A stretch of DNA of 64,000 bases from JAABTL01 sp964465355 (GTDB lineage Bacteria; Deinococcota; Deinococci; Deinococcales; Trueperaceae). Shown one piece after another: positions 40,293 to 49,088 of this stretch. A program made the translations under genes and the position numbers. The notes below the pieces were generated by a model, which saw nothing but the letters and a program-made list of their open reading frames with translations, had not been told where the DNA came from and made no database searches. The stretch spans positions 4,228 to 68,227 of the forward strand of contig CAYXJZ010000007.1 in assembly GCA_964465355.1 (NCBI GenBank), written 5' to 3'. How positions within the stretch are numbered: position 1 is the first letter of the stretch; the number at the start of each line of letters is the position of its first letter.

Positions 40293-40319
40293 GCTGCTGG
40301 GAGGCGCCGTGGTGCGTGC

Positions 40320-40325
40320 TACCCT
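40320..40325 (+). promoter_or_regulatory. Leaderless -10 box (TACCCT) of cysS
   Basis: TACCCT, 7 nt, ATG on the plus strand. It decides the cysS start against an upstream in-frame GTG. Confidence 0.55.
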
Positions 40326-40332
40326 TCCGCTC

Positions 40333-41769
40333 ATGCCGCTCGTGCTGTACGACAGCCTCAGCCGAAGCAAGCAGCCCTTCCGCCCCATCGTCCCCGGCCA
40401 CGTCGGCATCTACTTCTGCGGTCCCACCGTCTACTCGGAGCCCCACCTCGGGCACGCGCGCGGTCCCGTCGTCTTCGACGTGCTGCGTCGCTGGCTGGAG
40501 CACCAGGGCATGAACGTGCGGCTGGTGGTCAACGTCACCGATGTCGGTCATCTGACCGACGATGGCGACCAGGGTGACGACAAGCTGGCCAAGCGCGCCG
40601 CCTTGGAGCGCCTCGAACCCATGGAGGTGGCCGAGAAGTACTTCTGGATCTACTTCGACGCCATGGACCGGCTCGGCGTGCGGCGGCCCAACGTGGTGCC
40701 ACGCGCCAGCGGGCACATCACCGAGCAGATCGAACTCACCCAGGCGCTGCTCGATCGGGGCCTGGCCTACGAGGTGAACGGCAGCGTCTACTTCGACGTC
40801 TCCGAGTGGCGCGACTATGGCGAGCTCTCCGGCCGCGACCCGCAACAGCAGCTCGAAGGCACACGGGTGGAGGTGCGCAGCGAGAAGCGCGACCCGCACG
40901 ACTTCGCCCTGTGGAAGCGCGCCGAACCTGAGCACATCATGCGTTGGCCAAGCCCATGGGGCCAGGGTTTCCCCGGCTGGCACATCGAGTGCTCGGTCAT
41001 GAGCACCAAGTACCTTGGTGACGAGTTCGACATCCACGGCGGCGGGCTGGACCTGGTCTTCCCCCACCACGAATGCGAGCTGGCGCAGGCCAAGGCGGCT
41101 GGCAAGCCCTTCGCCCGCACCTGGATGCACTGGAACATGCTCACCCTCGACGGCGAGAAGATGTCCAAGTCCAAGGGGCACGTGGTCGACCTGTCCGAGC
41201 TGCTGCGGCTGCACGATCCCATGGCGGTGCGCTTCCACCTGCTGAGGTCGCACTACCGCAGCCTCAGCGACTTCGCACCGGAGGCACTGGAGGCCTCCAC
41301 CCAGGGGCTGGCGAGGCTGCGCCAGGCCTACGCCGGTTGGCGGGCCGCACTGGATGCCGCGGCCTGGAGCCAAGATGGCTCGGGGACGGATCCCTTCGAG
41401 GGCGCCCGCCACCGCTTCAGCGAGGCCTTGGACGACGACCTTCACACGCCCGAAGCCATCGCCGTGCTCTTCGAGACCGTGCGGGAGGGCAACCGCGCCC
41501 TCGAGGCGCGCGAGCTCGGGGTGGTGGCCGCGGCCGCGCGGCTCTTCGACGACCTGTTCATCGGCGTCCTCGGCGTCTCGCCGCAGGCAGGCCAGGCGGA
41601 CCAGGCCGCCCTGCTCTCTGGCGTCACCTCGCTGTTGCTGGAACAGCGCGAGGCAGCCAGGCGCCGACGCGACTTCGGCAGCGCCGACGCCATCCGCGAC
41701 CGCCTGGCCGAGCTCGGCATCGTGGTGGAGGACACGGCGGACGGGGCGCGCTGGCGCAGGGAGCCTTGA
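40333..41769 (+). CDS. cysS: Cysteinyl-tRNA synthetase
   Basis: A class I synthetase (478 aa) that charges tRNA-Cys. Motifs: zinc Cys29 in YFCGPTVY, HIGH box HLGH at 38-41, the second zinc Cys in WHIECS and His in FPHHECE, KMSKS in EKMSKSKG near 276, followed by the helical DALR and anticodon domains. The start is the ATG at MPLVLYDS. The cognate tRNA-Cys is also in the window, 15 kb away. dprA follows 112 bp later on the same strand. Confidence 0.96.
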   Translation: MPLVLYDSLSRSKQPFRPIVPGHVGIYFCGPTVYSEPHLGHARGPVVFDVLRRWLEHQGMNVRLVVNVTDVGHLTDDGDQGDDKLAKRAALERLEPMEVAEKYFWIYFDAMDRLGVRRPNVVPRASGHITEQIELTQALLDRGLAYEVNGSVYFDVSEWRDYGELSGRDPQQQLEGTRVEVRSEKRDPHDFALWKRAEPEHIMRWPSPWGQGFPGWHIECSVMSTKYLGDEFDIHGGGLDLVFPHHECELAQAKAAGKPFARTWMHWNMLTLDGEKMSKSKGHVVDLSELLRLHDPMAVRFHLLRSHYRSLSDFAPEALEASTQGLARLRQAYAGWRAALDAAAWSQDGSGTDPFEGARHRFSEALDDDLHTPEAIAVLFETVREGNRALEARELGVVAAAARLFDDLFIGVLGVSPQAGQADQAALLSGVTSLLLEQREAARRRRDFGSADAIRDRLAELGIVVEDTADGARWRREP

Positions 41770-41881
41770 GCAGCGGTCTCGACCGCCGCCTCCGCTTGAC
41801 CCGCTGGATGACAGCCCAGAACCTCTAGGCCGAAGCCTGGCCCGTCGCAGCACCTTCGCCGCCGCGGGCCATGCTCATGGC

Positions 41882-43069
41882 GTGCAGACCAACGATGAGC
41901 AGGAGTTGGAACGGGCATGGGCCTACCTGGTCCTTGCGCGCACGCCTGGGCTTGGCCCGCGCCGTATGGCAGGCCTGCAGGCCGCCTTCGGCCCGGCGAC
42001 GGCCGTGGTGGCCGCCGGCCAGAGCGGTGCATGGGCCGGCCTTGGCGAGGGCTTCGGCCTGCTGGCTGGCGCCTTGGATCCGCTGGCAGCCGAACGCGAG
42101 CTGACGTGGGGGCGAAAGAGGGGCTGGCGGCTGTGTGTGCCTGGCTCGGCTGGCTACCCCGTCCACTGGGCCGATGAAGAGGCCCGCTGGCCCTCGGCCT
42201 TCTGGGTGCGGGGCCAGTGGCCGGAGGCCATGTGGCAGGGCGAAGCTGCTGCCGTTGCTGTGGTGGGCCCAAGGCGGGCCTCGCAGATGGCCCGCGCCTT
42301 CGCCGCCGAGGTCGCCGAGCGGGCTGCATGGGCGGGTGCCTGGGTGGTCTCGGGCTTGGCCTTCGGCGTGGACGTCGCGGCCCACGGCGCGGCGGCTTCG
42401 GCGCAGCGCGCGGGAGCGCCTGCCGGCACCGTCGCGGTGCTGGCCGGCGGCGTCGACCGGCCCAGCCCAACGGCGCACCTCCGTCTGGCCGATGAGCTGC
42501 TTGCCGCTGGCGGGGCGCTCTGGTCGGCGGCTCCGTTGGGCTCGGCGCCGCCGGCTGGCGGCTTCCCCGTGCGCAACCGCTGGATCGCCGGCCTCTCGGC
42601 CGCGGTGGCTGTCATCGAGGCGGGCGCGCAGTCTGGCGCGCTGCACACGGCCAAGGCCGCGGTGGAGATGGGAAGGGAGCTGCTGGTCACGCCAGCAAGG
42701 CCATGGGACGTCCATGCGGCCGGTTGCCTGGCGCTGCTGCGTGACGGCGCCACGCCGCTCATCGCCGCCGACGACCTGTGGCAGGCCGTGCCAAGCGGAC
42801 GACTGCGAGCAGTGGGACCTGCGCAGGCAGGCGGCGTGCGCGCGCCATCGCCTTGGGCTGAGCACCTGGCCGTGGCGCCGGCCTCGGCTGAAGCCTTGGC
42901 CGGGCAACTGCATCGACCCTTCCATCAGGTCTTGGCCTCGCTGGAAGAAGGGGTGGTCAGAGGCTGGGCGAGGCGCGCAGGCGGTGGTCGCTACGCCCTG
43001 GTCCATGATGCGGTCGTGGAGGTCGCCGCGTCGCCGTCGGAAGCCGGCTCCCGGGACCTTCTGCCGTAG
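41882..43069 (+). CDS. dprA: DNA processing protein DprA
   Basis: A Rossmann-fold protein (395 aa) that binds incoming single strands and loads RecA during natural transformation. Order: SAM-like helical domain (LARTPGLGPRRMAGLQAAFG), Rossmann core (VAVVGPRRAS, VVSGLAFGVDVAAH, VAVLAGGVDRPSP, FPVRNRWIAGLS, VIEAGAQSGALHTAKAA) and a small C-terminal winged-helix domain (ALAGQLHRPFHQVLASLEEG). The usual GSR signature reads GPR and the usual SE before the FPxRN loop reads SA, both mild departures. The GTG start is chosen; the longer frame overlaps cysS and has no family sequence. pilT in the same window supports competence. Confidence 0.9.
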   Translation: MQTNDEQELERAWAYLVLARTPGLGPRRMAGLQAAFGPATAVVAAGQSGAWAGLGEGFGLLAGALDPLAAERELTWGRKRGWRLCVPGSAGYPVHWADEEARWPSAFWVRGQWPEAMWQGEAAAVAVVGPRRASQMARAFAAEVAERAAWAGAWVVSGLAFGVDVAAHGAAASAQRAGAPAGTVAVLAGGVDRPSPTAHLRLADELLAAGGALWSAAPLGSAPPAGGFPVRNRWIAGLSAAVAVIEAGAQSGALHTAKAAVEMGRELLVTPARPWDVHAAGCLALLRDGATPLIAADDLWQAVPSGRLRAVGPAQAGGVRAPSPWAEHLAVAPASAEALAGQLHRPFHQVLASLEEGVVRGWARRAGGGRYALVHDAVVEVAASPSEAGSRDLLP

Positions 43070-43095
43070 ACAGCGCCACCTGTGCCGGGTAGGCT
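43067..43095 (+). promoter_or_regulatory. Sigma-70 type promoter of the malE-malF-malG-glpK operon
   Basis: TAGACA, 17-bp spacer, TAGGCT: five of six -35 bases match TTGACA and the -10 fits TANNNT. The -35 overlaps the dprA stop codon. The leader is about 80 nt and contains GAGGGGCCTCGCGG, a short palindrome-like motif that could be an operator. Confidence 0.55.
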
Positions 43096-43182
43096 GAACA
43101 TGCATCCAACCCGTGTGCGAGGGGCCTCGCGGACCGTCGTGGCCATCGCTTCGCCCTTGGATCCGGGTTGTGAGAGGAGAGG

Positions 43183-44376
43183 GTGACCTTGAAGAAAGCC
43201 ATGATGGCTATGTTGACGCTGATCGCGCTCTCGGGCCTGGCCTTCGGCCAGGGCCTGACGGTTTGGACCACCTTCGGTGATCAGACCTTGGAGTGGTTGC
43301 AGGCCGAAGCCGATAGCTTCGCCGCCGCCTTCGGCGTACCCGTGAACGTGGTCAAGCTCGACCTTGGCGAGCTGCAGCAGCAGGCTCTACTCGCCGCGCC
43401 CCAGGGCCAGGCCGGCGACCTCTTCGTCGGCATCCCGCACGACCAGTTGGCCGGCCTGGCCGTCGGCGGTGTCGTGGCCGACATGGGCCCATACGCCACC
43501 AGCGCCTATCTGGCCGACCTGGGCGAGCAGGCGCGCCTGGCCTACACCTACGCCGGCCGCCTCTTCGGCCTGCCCATGTTCGTCGAGGGCCCGGCGCTGA
43601 TCGTCAACACCGATCTGGTGCCGCAGGTCCCGGCGACCTACGAGGACTTCATCGCGCTGGCCCAGTCGCTGACCACCGCCGACACCTTCGGCTTCATGTT
43701 CGACGCGCCCAACTTCTACTTCGCCTACGGCTGGCTGCACACCTTCGGTGGCTACGTCTTCGGTCGCGATGCCACCGGCAGCCTCGTGGCCAGCGACCTC
43801 GGCCTGGCCAACGAAGGCGCGGTCATCGGCGCGCAGGCCCTGAAGGACCTGCGCTACCGCCATGGGCTGATCCCGGCCGGCGTCAACTACGACGTGGCCA
43901 ACGGCCTGTTCATCGACGGCGCCCTTGCCATGATCTACAGCGGGCCATGGGCCGTGAGCCAGTACCGCGACGCCGGCATCGACATCGAGATCGTGCCCGT
44001 GCCGTCGCTGGCGGACGGCACCGAGTTCAGTGGCTTCATGGGTGTGCAGGGCGTGCTGATGAACCAGTTCAGCACCAACAAGGTGGACGCCGCCAACTTC
44101 GCCAAGTGGATCACCCGCACCGACGCGCAGGTCGACATGGCGCGCCTCTCCGGTCGCATCCCCGCCTCCGAGTCCGCGCTGGCCCAGGTCAGTGACGATC
44201 CCACCATCGCCGGCTTCGGCGTGGCGCTGCTCAACAGCGAGCCCATGCCCAACGTGCCTGAGATGGGCCAGGTCTGGGGTCCCATGGGCAGTGCCCTCTC
44301 GATCATCCTCGAGACCGAGGGCTCCGACGTGGCCGCGGCGTTGCAGGCGGCTGAGGACGAGGTCGCTGGCCGCTAG
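43183..44376 (+). CDS. malE: ABC transporter sugar-binding protein (MalE type)
   Basis: A 397-aa periplasmic binding protein of the maltose/oligosaccharide family 1 type. Signal peptide KKAMMAMLTLIALSGLAFG, then LTVWTTFGDQTLEWLQAEAD, a lobe-crossing region LFVGIPHDQLAGLA, FGLPMFVEGPALIVNTDL and FIDGALAMIYSGPWAVSQY, which are standard signatures. There is no lipobox, so it may be periplasmic or held by another means. The GTG start overlaps GGAGAGGG closely; a TTG two codons later is equally plausible. The substrate cannot be read from sequence; the glpK gene in the operon makes maltose only one option. Confidence 0.85.
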   Translation: MTLKKAMMAMLTLIALSGLAFGQGLTVWTTFGDQTLEWLQAEADSFAAAFGVPVNVVKLDLGELQQQALLAAPQGQAGDLFVGIPHDQLAGLAVGGVVADMGPYATSAYLADLGEQARLAYTYAGRLFGLPMFVEGPALIVNTDLVPQVPATYEDFIALAQSLTTADTFGFMFDAPNFYFAYGWLHTFGGYVFGRDATGSLVASDLGLANEGAVIGAQALKDLRYRHGLIPAGVNYDVANGLFIDGALAMIYSGPWAVSQYRDAGIDIEIVPVPSLADGTEFSGFMGVQGVLMNQFSTNKVDAANFAKWITRTDAQVDMARLSGRIPASESALAQVSDDPTIAGFGVALLNSEPMPNVPEMGQVWGPMGSALSIILETEGSDVAAALQAAEDEVAGR

Positions 44377-44414
44377 GCCCCTGACGGTCGCTTGAAGGAT
44401 AGGCACGTTCGCTC

Positions 44415-44452
44415 GGCAGGCGGCCAGGGACCAAGGTTCCTGGCCGCCTGCC
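44415..44452 (+). promoter_or_regulatory. Strong intercistronic hairpin between malE and malF
   Basis: A 14-bp GC stem (GGCAGGCGGCCAGG / CCTGGCCGCCTGCC) with a 10-nt loop just after malE and 10 nt before malF. No T run follows. Such hairpins commonly protect the binding-protein mRNA and lower expression of the permeases. Confidence 0.6.
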
Positions 44453-44461
44453 GTTCCAGGC

Positions 44462-46096
44462 ATGCTCGAGAGAAAGGGGCTCGCCATCGATCTCTCCGCA
44501 CCCAAGGCTTACCTGCCCAAGGCCCGCAGCAGCGCGGGCGGGCTGCTGAAGTCGCTGCTGCTGCTCTCCGCCGCCCTGCTGGTGGCCTTGGCGGTCGGTG
44601 TGCTCGGCCTCCTGGCCTTGCGCCTGCTCTTCCCCGGCCTGCCTGCTTGGGCCGGCCTGCCGGTCGGGGCGCTGGCGCTGCTTGTCTCGCTGTGGTTCAT
44701 CGCCAGGCGCTTCGTCTGGATCATGCCCTGGTACTACGTCCTGCCGGCCATCGTCTTCCTTCTCACCTTCACCTTCTTCCCCGTTGGGCTGACCGTGTGG
44801 CTGGCCTTCACCGACTACGCGGGCATCCGCAACGGCCAGCTCAACGTGAGCAGCACCACCACCGTGCTGGCCATCGACGGCTCGCGGGTGACCATCGATG
44901 ACCCCGTCAACCTGAACTGCGCAGCGCTGCGCAACGGCTGCACCGATGTGCGGGCCGAGGTCTACAGCTTCGAGCTGCTGCGCGTCGACGCCCTCGACTA
45001 CCAGGATGGCGTGCTCACCCTGGCGGATCCGCTGCCTCGCGGCCGCGAGCCGCGGCAGGTGGAGCTGACGCTGCCCGACCTTGGCGGCTTCGCCTTCTCG
45101 GTCGGCGTGACCTCGGTGGACGGCACGGCGCTGCGTCTGGAAAGGGCGCCGCCCTACCCGCCTGCCCTGGAGGACGTTGGCATCCAGCTCTCCGACCAGC
45201 TGCGGCGCACCATCCTGGCCGAGGAGGACGGTGGACGCGTCCTGCTGCTTGACGCGCCGCTGCCCGACGACTTCGAGGCCACCGCCATCGCGCGCTACAA
45301 CGACTACGGCTTCATCGGCTGGCGCAACTTCGGCACCATCGTCAGTCGCGCCCAGCGCTCGCTGCTGCCGGTGTTCGGCTGGAACCTGACCTTCGCCTTC
45401 CTGACCATCCTGATCAACCTGGTCTTCGGCGTGCTGCTGGCGGTGCTGCTCAACAACCCAGAGCTGCGCCTGCGCAACCTCTACCGCACCCTGCTGATCC
45501 TGCCTTGGGCCTTGCCTGGCATCATCACCATCCAGGTGTGGCGCGGCTTCCTCAACCAGAACTTCGGTGCCATCAACCGGGTGTTGATGCTGTTCGACAT
45601 CACCCCGGAGCCGATCAACTGGCTTGGCACCGTCACGGCGGCCAAGGGGGCCATCCTGCTGGTCAACCTGTGGCTCGGCCTGCCCTTCATGATGACCGCG
45701 GTGCTCAGCGCCCTTTCGGCCATCCCTCGCGAGCTGTACGAGGCGGCCAAGATCGACGGCGCCAGCGCATGGCAGAGCTTCACCGGTGTGACCGCCCCGC
45801 TGCTGCGCACCGCGCTCGTACCCATCACGCTGACCAGCTTCGCCTTCAACTTCAACAACTTCAACCTCATCTTCCTGCTCACCGACGGTGGTCCGCCGGT
45901 GGAGGGCGGCACCGCCACCGCCCGCGGCACCGACATCCTCATCTCCTGGGCCTACAACGAGGCCTTCCGCACCCAGGGCGGCTTCGCCTACGGTCTAGGC
46001 TCGGCCATCTCCATCCTGATCTTCGTCATCACCCTGGCCATCAGCCTCGTCAACTTCCGCGTCACCGGCGCGCTCAAGGAGGAGCGGAACACATGA
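44462..46096 (+). CDS. malF: ABC transporter permease, MalF type
   Basis: A 544-aa permease. Two extra N-terminal helices, a third near 90-118, then a large external domain (~120-300; equivalent to the P2 loop of E. coli MalF that contacts the binding protein), then the permease core with the cytoplasmic EAA loop ELYEAAKIDGASAWQSFT and helices to the end. The P2-like loop makes a close relative of the maltose system likely. The start overlaps nothing upstream; the stop overlaps malG as ATGA. No ATPase gene is adjacent, so a shared MsmX/MalK-type ATPase is presumably used. Confidence 0.88.
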   Translation: MLERKGLAIDLSAPKAYLPKARSSAGGLLKSLLLLSAALLVALAVGVLGLLALRLLFPGLPAWAGLPVGALALLVSLWFIARRFVWIMPWYYVLPAIVFLLTFTFFPVGLTVWLAFTDYAGIRNGQLNVSSTTTVLAIDGSRVTIDDPVNLNCAALRNGCTDVRAEVYSFELLRVDALDYQDGVLTLADPLPRGREPRQVELTLPDLGGFAFSVGVTSVDGTALRLERAPPYPPALEDVGIQLSDQLRRTILAEEDGGRVLLLDAPLPDDFEATAIARYNDYGFIGWRNFGTIVSRAQRSLLPVFGWNLTFAFLTILINLVFGVLLAVLLNNPELRLRNLYRTLLILPWALPGIITIQVWRGFLNQNFGAINRVLMLFDITPEPINWLGTVTAAKGAILLVNLWLGLPFMMTAVLSALSAIPRELYEAAKIDGASAWQSFTGVTAPLLRTALVPITLTSFAFNFNNFNLIFLLTDGGPPVEGGTATARGTDILISWAYNEAFRTQGGFAYGLGSAISILIFVITLAISLVNFRVTGALKEERNT

Positions 46097-47421
46097 AGAA
46101 GACCGATCCTCGCGCCTGGCTGTGGATGGCCCTGACCATCGTGGTCGCTGTCGGCGGCGCCATCGGCCTGATCACGGCCATGCCGGAGGCGGTGCTAAGG
46201 CCGCCATTCCTGGTCATCCCCAAAGGCTGGGCCTACGTGCTCGGCGCCTTCGCCCTGCTCATCGCCGGGGTGGCGCTGGCCGCCTACTTCTACGGACGGG
46301 CCACGCGGCCGGGCAAGGCGGCCGCCTACGCCCTGACCAGCGGCACCCACCTGTTCATGTGGGCCGCCGTGGCCGCCGTCTTCTACCCCATCGTCTACCT
46401 GCTGGCGGTGTCCTTCAACCGCAACGACACCCTGGCCGGCGCGCTGCCACGGGTCGGCAACATCCTCGTTCGGGCCGGGGTCTTCCCCAACCCCGCCGAC
46501 GTCTCGTTGGCCCAGTACCAGAAGGTGCTGAGCCAGACGCACCTGGAGCTGCTGCAGTGGGTGCTGCTCGGCCTGCTGGTGGTGGCCATCCTCGGGGCCG
46601 TGGTGCTGCGGACGGGTGCACGCATCTGGCGCCTGTCATCGTCCAAGCTCGACACCGGGACGCGCTGGCTTGGCTGGCTGATCTTCGGCAGTGCGGCCGC
46701 CTTGGTGGTGAGCATCACGCCCGAGCTGTTCTACGGCATCAACGCGGCAGGCGACCGCACCACGGCCTCGTCGGAGCGCGCCATCGTGCTCTACATCCGC
46801 AACACCCTGCTGGTGTCGGGCACCACCGGCATCTTCGCGGTGCTCATCGCCACCACCGCCGGCTACGCCTTCGCCCGCATGCGCTTCGAGGGGCGCTACG
46901 CCACGCTGCTCAGCTTCGTGTTCGTGCAGATGTTCCCTGGCTTCATGGCCCTGGTGGCCATCTACTGGCTGATGGTGCGCCTCGACCTGCTCAACACCTT
47001 CAGCGGCCTGATCCTGGCCTACTCCGGCGGCGCCATCGCCTTCTCGGCCTGGATCTTCAAGGGCTACCTGGAGTCGATCAGCCCGGCGCTGGAGGAGTCG
47101 GCCATGGTGGACGGCGCCACCCGCTGGGGCGCCTTCATGCGCGTGGTGCTGCCGGTGTCCATCCCCATGCTGCTGTTCATCTTCCTGCTGCAGTTCATCG
47201 GCACCTACAGCGAGTTCATCCTGGCCAACACGCTGCTCCAAGGGCAGGAGAACTGGACGGTCGGCATGGGCCTGCGCAACTTCACCAGCGGCCGTTTCGA
47301 CACCCAGTGGGGGGCGCTGGCGGCCAGCGCGGTGCTTGGCTCCATCCCCATCCTGCTGATCTTCTACGCTTTCCAGGACGCCTTGACCGGCCAGCACACG
47401 GCGGGTGGCGTGAAGGGGTGA
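46093..47421 (+). CDS. malG: ABC transporter permease, MalG type
   Basis: A 442-aa permease, longer than E. coli MalG (296 aa). It has three extra N-terminal helices before ~residue 180, then the conserved core with AFARMRFEGRYATLL, and the EAA loop LEESAMVDGATRWGAFM. The C-terminus ends DALTGQHTAGGVKG, matching MalG proteins, whose tail contacts the transport ATPase. The ATG overlaps the malF stop; the stop overlaps the glpK GTG, so malF, malG and glpK are translationally coupled. Confidence 0.88.
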   Translation: MKKTDPRAWLWMALTIVVAVGGAIGLITAMPEAVLRPPFLVIPKGWAYVLGAFALLIAGVALAAYFYGRATRPGKAAAYALTSGTHLFMWAAVAAVFYPIVYLLAVSFNRNDTLAGALPRVGNILVRAGVFPNPADVSLAQYQKVLSQTHLELLQWVLLGLLVVAILGAVVLRTGARIWRLSSSKLDTGTRWLGWLIFGSAAALVVSITPELFYGINAAGDRTTASSERAIVLYIRNTLLVSGTTGIFAVLIATTAGYAFARMRFEGRYATLLSFVFVQMFPGFMALVAIYWLMVRLDLLNTFSGLILAYSGGAIAFSAWIFKGYLESISPALEESAMVDGATRWGAFMRVVLPVSIPMLLFIFLLQFIGTYSEFILANTLLQGQENWTVGMGLRNFTSGRFDTQWGALAASAVLGSIPILLIFYAFQDALTGQHTAGGVKG

Positions 47422-48938
47422 GTTCCGGCCTGGTACTGGCCCTCGATCAGGGCACGACGAGCTCGAGGGCCATCCTCTTCGATGCCAAGGGGACGGTGCT
47501 GGCCAGTGCCCAGCAGGAGCTGGGCCAGAGCTACCCCCAGCCTGGCTGGGTGGAGCACGACCCGATGGCGATCTGGCATGACCAGCTCGCGGTGGCGGAG
47601 CAGGCCATGCGCCAGGCTGGCGTGGTGGCCAGCGACCTGGCCGCCGTCGGCATCACCAACCAGCGCGAGACCACGCTGCTGTGGGACCGTGCCACGCTGC
47701 AACCGCTGGCGCCCGCCATCGTGTGGCAGGACCGACGCACGGCCGCTGCCGTGCAGGCCATGGCCCAGCGGCCGGGCATGGAGGCTCTGGTGCAGCGGCG
47801 CAGTGGCCTGGTGCTCGACGCCTACTTCAGCGGCAGCAAGCTGGCCTGGCTGCTGGAGCAGGTGCCTGGTGCGCGCACGCGGGCCGAGCGCGGCGAGCTG
47901 GCCTTCGGCACGGTGGACAGCTGGCTGATCGCCCAGCTCACACGCGGCGAAGCGCACGTCACCGACGTCAGCAACGCCTCGCGCACCATGCTGCTCGGGC
48001 TGGACGGCCTGGACTGGGATGAGGAGCTGCTTGCCCTCTGGGAGCTGCCGTCAGCCCTGCTGCCGCAGGTGGTGGACTCCTCTGGCGTGGCGGCCGTGGT
48101 GGCGGACGGCCTGCCCTTGGCCGGCGTGCCCATCGCCGGCATCGCCGGTGATCAGCACGCCGCCACCTTCGGTCAGGCCTGCTTCCGGCCCGGCCAGGTG
48201 AAGGCCACCTACGGCACCGGCGCCTTCCTCATGCTCAACGTCGGGGAGGCACCCGTCCCGTCCAGCCACCGATTGCTCAGCACGGTGGCTTGGCGACGGC
48301 CCGGTGAGACGCGCTACGCCTTGGAGGGCAGCGTGTTCATCGCCGGGGCTGTCGTGCAGTGGCTGCGCGACGGCCTTGGGCTGATCGAAGACGCTTCCGA
48401 GATCGAAGCCCTGGCCACCAGCGTGCCCGACGCCGGTGGCCTGACGCTGGTGCCGGCCTTCACGGGACTGGGCGCCCCCTACTGGGATCCCTATGCTCGC
48501 GGCACGCTGCTTGGCATCACCCGCGGCAGCACCGGCGCCCACGTGGCAAGGGCCGGGGTGGAGTCCATCGCCTTCCAGGTGGCGGACGTGGTCGAGGCGA
48601 TGCGCGCGGACGCAGAGAATGCCGACAGCCCGATGACGCTCAGCGAGCTGCGGGTGGACGGCGGGGCGGCAGCCAACGACCTGCTCATGGCCTTCCAGGC
48701 CGACCTGCTCGGCCTGCCGGTCACGCGGCCGCAACTCACCGAGGTGACCGCCCTCGGGGTGGCCTACCTCGCCGGCTTGGCGACGGGGGTGTGGTCGGGC
48801 CCAGATGACATCGAGGCCATCTGGCAGGTCGAGCGCAGCTTTGAGCCCACCATGGCTGAAGACGAGCGTCAGACGCGCGTCGCTCGCTGGCGGCGGGCGG
48901 TGGAGCGGGCCAGGGACTGGGCGAGGGAGGACGCATGA
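47418..48938 (+). CDS. glpK: Glycerol kinase
   Basis: A FGGY-family kinase (506 aa) that makes glycerol 3-phosphate. Motifs: LALDQGTTSSRAILFD (phosphate 1), GITNQRETT with WQDRRT (glycerol-binding Arg/Glu region), GDQHAATFGQACF and YGTGAFLMLN (phosphate 2 and adenine region) and ALEGSVFIAGA. The GTG start overlaps the malG stop as GTGA. Coupling a glycerol kinase to a MalFG-type importer is unusual and hints that the importer brings in glycerol, a glycoside of glycerol or a glycerophosphodiester. Confidence 0.92.
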   Translation: MSSGLVLALDQGTTSSRAILFDAKGTVLASAQQELGQSYPQPGWVEHDPMAIWHDQLAVAEQAMRQAGVVASDLAAVGITNQRETTLLWDRATLQPLAPAIVWQDRRTAAAVQAMAQRPGMEALVQRRSGLVLDAYFSGSKLAWLLEQVPGARTRAERGELAFGTVDSWLIAQLTRGEAHVTDVSNASRTMLLGLDGLDWDEELLALWELPSALLPQVVDSSGVAAVVADGLPLAGVPIAGIAGDQHAATFGQACFRPGQVKATYGTGAFLMLNVGEAPVPSSHRLLSTVAWRRPGETRYALEGSVFIAGAVVQWLRDGLGLIEDASEIEALATSVPDAGGLTLVPAFTGLGAPYWDPYARGTLLGITRGSTGAHVARAGVESIAFQVADVVEAMRADAENADSPMTLSELRVDGGAAANDLLMAFQADLLGLPVTRPQLTEVTALGVAYLAGLATGVWSGPDDIEAIWQVERSFEPTMAEDERQTRVARWRRAVERARDWAREDA

Positions 48939-48983
48939 GCGTGGCTGGATGGGTTGTAGCCTAGGAAGGCGCTAGGTTCGCTT

Positions 48984-49069
48984 GCCGGGATGGCGGAATG
49001 GTAGACGCATGAGACTTAAAATCTCCCGCCCGCGAGGGCATGCGGGTTCGAGTCCCGCTCCCGGCACCA
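48984..49069 (+). tRNA. tRNA-Leu (anticodon TAA)
   Basis: An 86-nt class II tRNA with a long variable arm and encoded CCA. Acceptor arms GCCGGGA and TCCCGGC pair; the anticodon stem GAGA/TCTC holds the loop CTTAAAA with TAA; variable arm CCCGCCCGCGAGGGC; T-loop GTTCGAGTC. TAGGTT at 48973-48978 is a plausible -10. Confidence 0.95.
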
Positions 49070-49088
49070 ACGCAGCTACCAGGAGAAC

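Noticed and set aside
41354..43069. A 571-codon frame as full-length DprA
   Set aside because: The first 176 codons lie within cysS and have no DprA similarity; the GTG at 41882 gives the family-length protein.
46122..48938. A 938-codon frame as a transporter-kinase fusion
   Set aside because: Its first part is the malG region read in the wrong frame. Glycerol kinase starts at the GTG that overlaps the malG stop.
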